From Fidelibacterota bacterium (GTDB lineage Bacteria; Fidelibacterota; Marinisomatia; Marinisomatales; UBA1611): DNA of 7,298 nt. The stretch is taken from positions 1-7,298 of the forward strand of contig DTUG01000067.1 of assembly GCA_012964275.1 (NCBI GenBank), given 5' to 3'. Within the stretch, counting starts at the first letter, position 1. Each line of letters begins with the position of its first letter. A program made the translations under genes and the position numbers. The notes beneath the pieces are model-generated. The model searched no databases and was not told where the DNA came from. It saw only the letters and a program-made list of their open reading frames with translations. Of this stretch, positions 4,169 through 7,298 are shown in pieces.

Positions 4169-7087
4169 ATGCAAAAAAAATTTCCTTATTTATTAATCGC
4201 TTTTGGGGTAGCATTTTTAATATGCCTACTCTCATTTTTTGATCTCTATGATAACTTTGAGAACAGTCTTTTGGACATGCGGTTTAAAAATCGGGGCTTA
4301 GTGGAAGTCCGTAATGATATTGCTACAGTAGACATAGATACAGATGCACTAGCAACCATAGGTAAATGGAGCCCATGGAGCAGAGATAAACATCTTCCAG
4401 TTATAAATGTGGCTGATGAACATGGTATGGACGCATTTTTATTTGATTTTTATTTTATTGAAGACAGTGAGCGGGAACTCAATATCAAAGATATTGATTT
4501 TCATGAAGATTCAATCGTCACTGTAGAGCAAATAAAAGATAAATTCCCAGACCCGGATAATGATCTTGCTGCCGCTGCAGAGAAAGCAGGGAATATTATT
4601 TTTGCTCAGAGTTTCAAACCAAAAACCAGGGCTCAAGCTGCTGACTCAGTTAAAAAGAGAACTGCAGTGATGGATCGGCGTTTATCATTACTAAAAGAGA
4701 AAAACTATTTTAGAAAAGTGTCTAAAAAAGATAGCGTTAAATACGCAACAATTTTTAGCGCTTACGATATTGAAGCTCCGATAGATGTGTTAATTGAAAA
4801 ATCGGACGGTATCTACTTTTTCCAGTCAGATCCGGACCCAGATGGGGTGCAGCGAAGATTTCCGCTCTTGATTCTCTATGGAAATCGTTTATTCCCTGCT
4901 GCATCTCTGGCAATGGCACTGAAACACTATAAAGTTTCATTCGATAGCGTTGTAATTGAGCCTGGGAAATATTTGCGTTTTGATCTACCGGAGCCTGACG
5001 AACATGGTCGGACTGAAATCCATATTCCAATAAATAAAAAAGGGCAAATGGTTGTTAATTGGGCCGGTCCCTGGAAAGATAAGGAAACTGGAAAATTTGA
5101 TATGATGCACTATCCTTACACAGTGATAAAGGATTTTCAGGAAAATGAAAGATTAAATAGTTTATTAGCAAAATCAAAAAAAGAAGCATTCTCGGACACA
5201 TCACTGTTAAGTGACATACAAAAACGATCAGTAAAAATATTTAAGAATAGTGTTCGTAACGGTATACCAAAAGGGCAAGCTCAACTCCTTTATTTTGCTG
5301 GAATAATGGAAAAATATATAAACAATAATCCTGATAAATCAGCACTGGATTGGTTTGCAAGTATTAAAAGACCCGCAAAAGCAGCAATGGTCCATCAATT
5401 TAATGAGATTAAAAATAATAATTTGATTGCTGATCAATTTATAAAAAATGGGAGTATAAAATTAGATCAATTGCTGAATAATAGTACCATTAGTTTAGAT
5501 GTAGGGATTAATGATTACAAATTTTCATCATATATGAAACTTGAATCAGATATTAATAAAGCCATCTCCATTACAAAAGATCCCAATAAAAAGACCGCTT
5601 TGAAAAAAGCAATTACGGATTACACACTCCTTGAAAGAAATTTCCAAATCATCTCTAACCTATACCAGAATGGGTTGATTAACGAACAACGGCCATTAAT
5701 ATTTTATGTAGACCCAAAAGCAGAAAGACTATTGGCAGGTAAAGAAGTAAAGGGTAACGCTCGCCTGATTGTACCCTTCGAGTTTGTAGGTAAAAAACTT
5801 TATTACGGACTTACTGCCGCCGGGACGTCAGACTTAAATCCAATGCCCTTTGATTCACGGTATCCGATGGTGGGTTTGCACGCGAATGCCTTAAACACAA
5901 TTCTTGATAATAGGATCATCTTTGAGATCCCTAAAGGCTGGGTTGCTTTCATTATCTTGGGCTTGGGCGTTCTACTGGCTTTTGGTGTCCCATCATTAAG
6001 CCCAGCTATGGGTGGCTTGGCTACAGCCATAACTGTTGGAAGCTACGCCTGGTTATCTTTTTGGTTATTCTCTAACCAATTCATCTGGCTCGATATGGTT
6101 GGGCCTTTATCCACCATGGCAGTGGGTTATCTTGGCATCACCGTTTACAATTATATCCAGGAAGAAAAGAATAAACAATTCTTGAAAGAATCTTTTGGAA
6201 CATACGTTTCACCGGAACTGATCGATCAAATGTATGACAGCGGTGAAGAACCATCCCTGGGAGGTGAAGAAGGATACCATACTGCATTTTTCACTGATAT
6301 TCAGAGTTTTTCTGCGTTCTCCGAAAAATTATCTGCTACAGATCTCGTTAGTCTGTTAAATGAATATTTGACAGATATGACTAACGTTCTTTTGGAAAAT
6401 AAAGGGACATTGGACAAATACATCGGCGACGCTATTGTGGCCTTTTACGGTGCACCTATTGAAATAGAGAACCACGAATTATGGGCGTGTAGGACTGCCA
6501 TTATCATGCAGGAAAATCTGGAGGTCCTTCGCCAAAATTGGCAATCAGAAGGAGAGAGATGGCCGGAGATCGTTCACCATATGCAAAACCGGATCGGGAT
6601 TAATACAGGGCAAATGGTTACCGGGAATATGGGTTCCGAATCCAGAATGAATTACACTATGATGGGCGACACTGTGAACCTGGCTGCCCGCCTGGAAGCA
6701 TCGGCTAAGCAATATGGTATTTATATCCAAATCGCTGATACCACCTATCAACCCGTCAAGGATCAGGTTGTTGTCCGGGATTTAGATTTCGTTCGGGTCA
6801 TGGGAAAAACAGAACCGGCTCAGGTGTATGAACTGATTTCAGAAACGGGCAAGGAACCTGAATTATATAAGAAATTGCTCCCGGCTTTCCACGAAGCGCT
6901 GGCTCTTTATCGTAATCAGAACTGGAGCAAGGCCATAGAAGCCTTTAAGGCATCAGACGATTTGGAAGATATGTTCCCGGGTCGTAAAACTAACCCCAGC
7001 CGTATCTACATTCCGCGCTGTGAGCATTACATGGATAATCCCCCTGGCGATGATTGGGATGGTGCCTGGACTCTCACCAGTAAATAA
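4169..7087 (+). CDS. CHASE2-domain class III adenylate cyclase, membrane bound
   Basis: Predicted to make cAMP from ATP under control of an extracytoplasmic CHASE2 sensor. In the 972 residues: a membrane helix at about 6-24; a CHASE2 domain at about 30-585 with 'W-S-P-W-S-R-D-K-H' (67-75), 'D-P-D-G-V-Q-R-R' (223-230) and 'G-L-H-A-N-A' (569-574); three helices at about 591-610, 613-634 and 637-662; a linker 'F-G-T-Y-V-S-P' typical of these proteins; the cyclase at about 700-870; and a C-terminal tail with a TPR-like helix pair ending D-W-D-G-A-W. Metal aspartates D710 and D754, adenine-specifying K750 and T830, and transition-state N837 and R841 are all present. The Lys/Thr pair marks class IIIb, a group known to respond to bicarbonate. 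CHASE2 is much enlarged by AT-rich insertions, the main one at about 322-535. It starts 9 bases after the secretin, so is probably co-transcribed. The signal sensed is unknown. Confidence 0.95.
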   Translation: MQKKFPYLLIAFGVAFLICLLSFFDLYDNFENSLLDMRFKNRGLVEVRNDIATVDIDTDALATIGKWSPWSRDKHLPVINVADEHGMDAFLFDFYFIEDSERELNIKDIDFHEDSIVTVEQIKDKFPDPDNDLAAAAEKAGNIIFAQSFKPKTRAQAADSVKKRTAVMDRRLSLLKEKNYFRKVSKKDSVKYATIFSAYDIEAPIDVLIEKSDGIYFFQSDPDPDGVQRRFPLLILYGNRLFPAASLAMALKHYKVSFDSVVIEPGKYLRFDLPEPDEHGRTEIHIPINKKGQMVVNWAGPWKDKETGKFDMMHYPYTVIKDFQENERLNSLLAKSKKEAFSDTSLLSDIQKRSVKIFKNSVRNGIPKGQAQLLYFAGIMEKYINNNPDKSALDWFASIKRPAKAAMVHQFNEIKNNNLIADQFIKNGSIKLDQLLNNSTISLDVGINDYKFSSYMKLESDINKAISITKDPNKKTALKKAITDYTLLERNFQIISNLYQNGLINEQRPLIFYVDPKAERLLAGKEVKGNARLIVPFEFVGKKLYYGLTAAGTSDLNPMPFDSRYPMVGLHANALNTILDNRIIFEIPKGWVAFIILGLGVLLAFGVPSLSPAMGGLATAITVGSYAWLSFWLFSNQFIWLDMVGPLSTMAVGYLGITVYNYIQEEKNKQFLKESFGTYVSPELIDQMYDSGEEPSLGGEEGYHTAFFTDIQSFSAFSEKLSATDLVSLLNEYLTDMTNVLLENKGTLDKYIGDAIVAFYGAPIEIENHELWACRTAIIMQENLEVLRQNWQSEGERWPEIVHHMQNRIGINTGQMVTGNMGSESRMNYTMMGDTVNLAARLEASAKQYGIYIQIADTTYQPVKDQVVVRDLDFVRVMGKTEPAQVYELISETGKEPELYKKLLPAFHEALALYRNQNWSKAIEAFKASDDLEDMFPGRKTNPSRIYIPRCEHYMDNPPGDDWDGAWTLTSK

Positions 7088-7100
7088 CTAATATGCTATT

Positions 7101-7104
7101 GGGA
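7101..7104 (+). promoter_or_regulatory. Probable ribosome site (GGGA) that decides a TTG start
   Basis: GGGA ends 8 bases before the TTG at 7113. The downstream frame has no ATG between the in-frame stop at 7089-7091 and its hydrophobic signal segment, so this site supports TTG as the start codon. Confidence 0.45.
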
Positions 7105-7112
7105 CCGCACAA

Positions 7113-7298
7113 TTGATCTCAATCAATAAAAAATTTCTTTTTTTCAACCTGTTCTGGGCACTATTACCCGCTCAGGATGATCCCTTTGTTCTTGATTCCG
7201 CCCTAACCGATTCCCTGTCCCAATCCCTGGCTAATACCATCATTGCTGCAGACATGAATAATGATAATATTAATGATCTGGTCTTATTCGGCTATGAC
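7113..7298 (+). CDS. Exported protein with FG-GAP/VCBS-type motif, 3' partial
   Basis: Only the first 62 codons are in the window, and the frame is still open at its end. Read from TTG 7113 the product has a Lys-containing start (I-S-I-N-K-K), a hydrophobic stretch (F-L-F-F-N-L-F-W-A-L-L), and a probable signal peptide end at P-A-Q (residues 19-21). Near residues 46-62 it reads 'A-A-D-M-N-N-D-N-I-N-D-L-V-L', which fits the D-x-N/D-x-D-x-x-x-D calcium loop of FG-GAP/VCBS beta-propeller repeats; such proteins are secreted or on the cell surface. It begins 25 bases after the cyclase stop with no terminator between them, so it probably belongs to the same transcript. Total length, number of repeats and any sorting signal cannot be seen. 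It could be a substrate of the upstream machine or simply an adjacent secreted protein. Confidence 0.72.
   Translation, partial: MISINKKFLFFNLFWALLPAQDDPFVLDSALTDSLSQSLANTIIAADMNNDNINDLVLFGYD

Noticed and set aside
4755..5030. 91-codon minus-strand frame opposite the CHASE2 region, and similar minus-strand frames elsewhere
   Set aside because: They are antisense to well-supported genes with recognised motifs and show no protein-like features of their own.
7088..7112. Terminator after the cyclase gene
   Set aside because: The 25-base gap has no hairpin followed by a T-run; the T-rich stretch at 7134-7144 is coding for the next gene's signal peptide.
1..7298. CRISPR arrays, tRNA/rRNA genes, insertion sequences, attachment sites
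   Set aside because: Reading the window showed no regularly spaced repeats, no RNA gene signatures, no transposase or integrase and no terminal inverted repeats.

Overview
The window carries one tightly packed plus-strand gene cluster that looks like a single operon. It encodes the inner-membrane alignment complex and outer-membrane secretin of a type IV pilus or type II secretion-like machine, then a large membrane adenylate cyclase, then the start of a secreted FG-GAP/VCBS-type protein. There are no RNA genes, mobile elements, CRISPR arrays or clear terminators. The longest non-coding gap is 81 bases.

Layout: (1) 1-1565, a 5'-truncated gene for a PilM-PilN fusion (GspL-like architecture: actin-like cytoplasmic domain, VNLLP motif, one membrane helix, coiled coil, periplasmic ferredoxin-like domain). 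(2) 1565-2200, PilO, with its ATG overlapping the previous stop as TAATG. (3) 2282-2824, a small membrane-anchored protein with a PilP/GspC-like C-terminal domain. (4) 2834-4159, an unusually short secretin with a signal peptide. (5) 4169-7087, a CHASE2 sensor, three membrane helices and a class III adenylate cyclase with all key catalytic residues and a Lys/Thr pair (class IIIb type). (6) 7113-7298, the start of an exported protein with a calcium-loop-like FG-GAP/VCBS motif, probably from a TTG start.

How they fit together: genes 1-4 follow the pilM-N-O-P-Q order and should form a trans-envelope scaffold from a cytoplasmic ring through the periplasm to an outer-membrane channel. The fused PilMN and the helix-anchored, cysteine-free PilP-like protein are closer in design to GspL and GspC, so the cluster mixes T4P gene order with T2SS-like protein layouts. 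The cyclase starts 9 bases after the secretin stop, which suggests that cAMP signalling and the machine are expressed together.

Organism: a double-membrane (secretin-bearing) bacterium of moderate-to-low GC. Exported proteins whose signal peptides end in 'TAQ' or 'PAQ', an FG-GAP/VCBS protein and a CHASE2 cyclase are reminiscent of the FCB superphylum and related candidate phyla such as Marinimicrobia. This placement is an impression from sequence style, not a demonstrated assignment.
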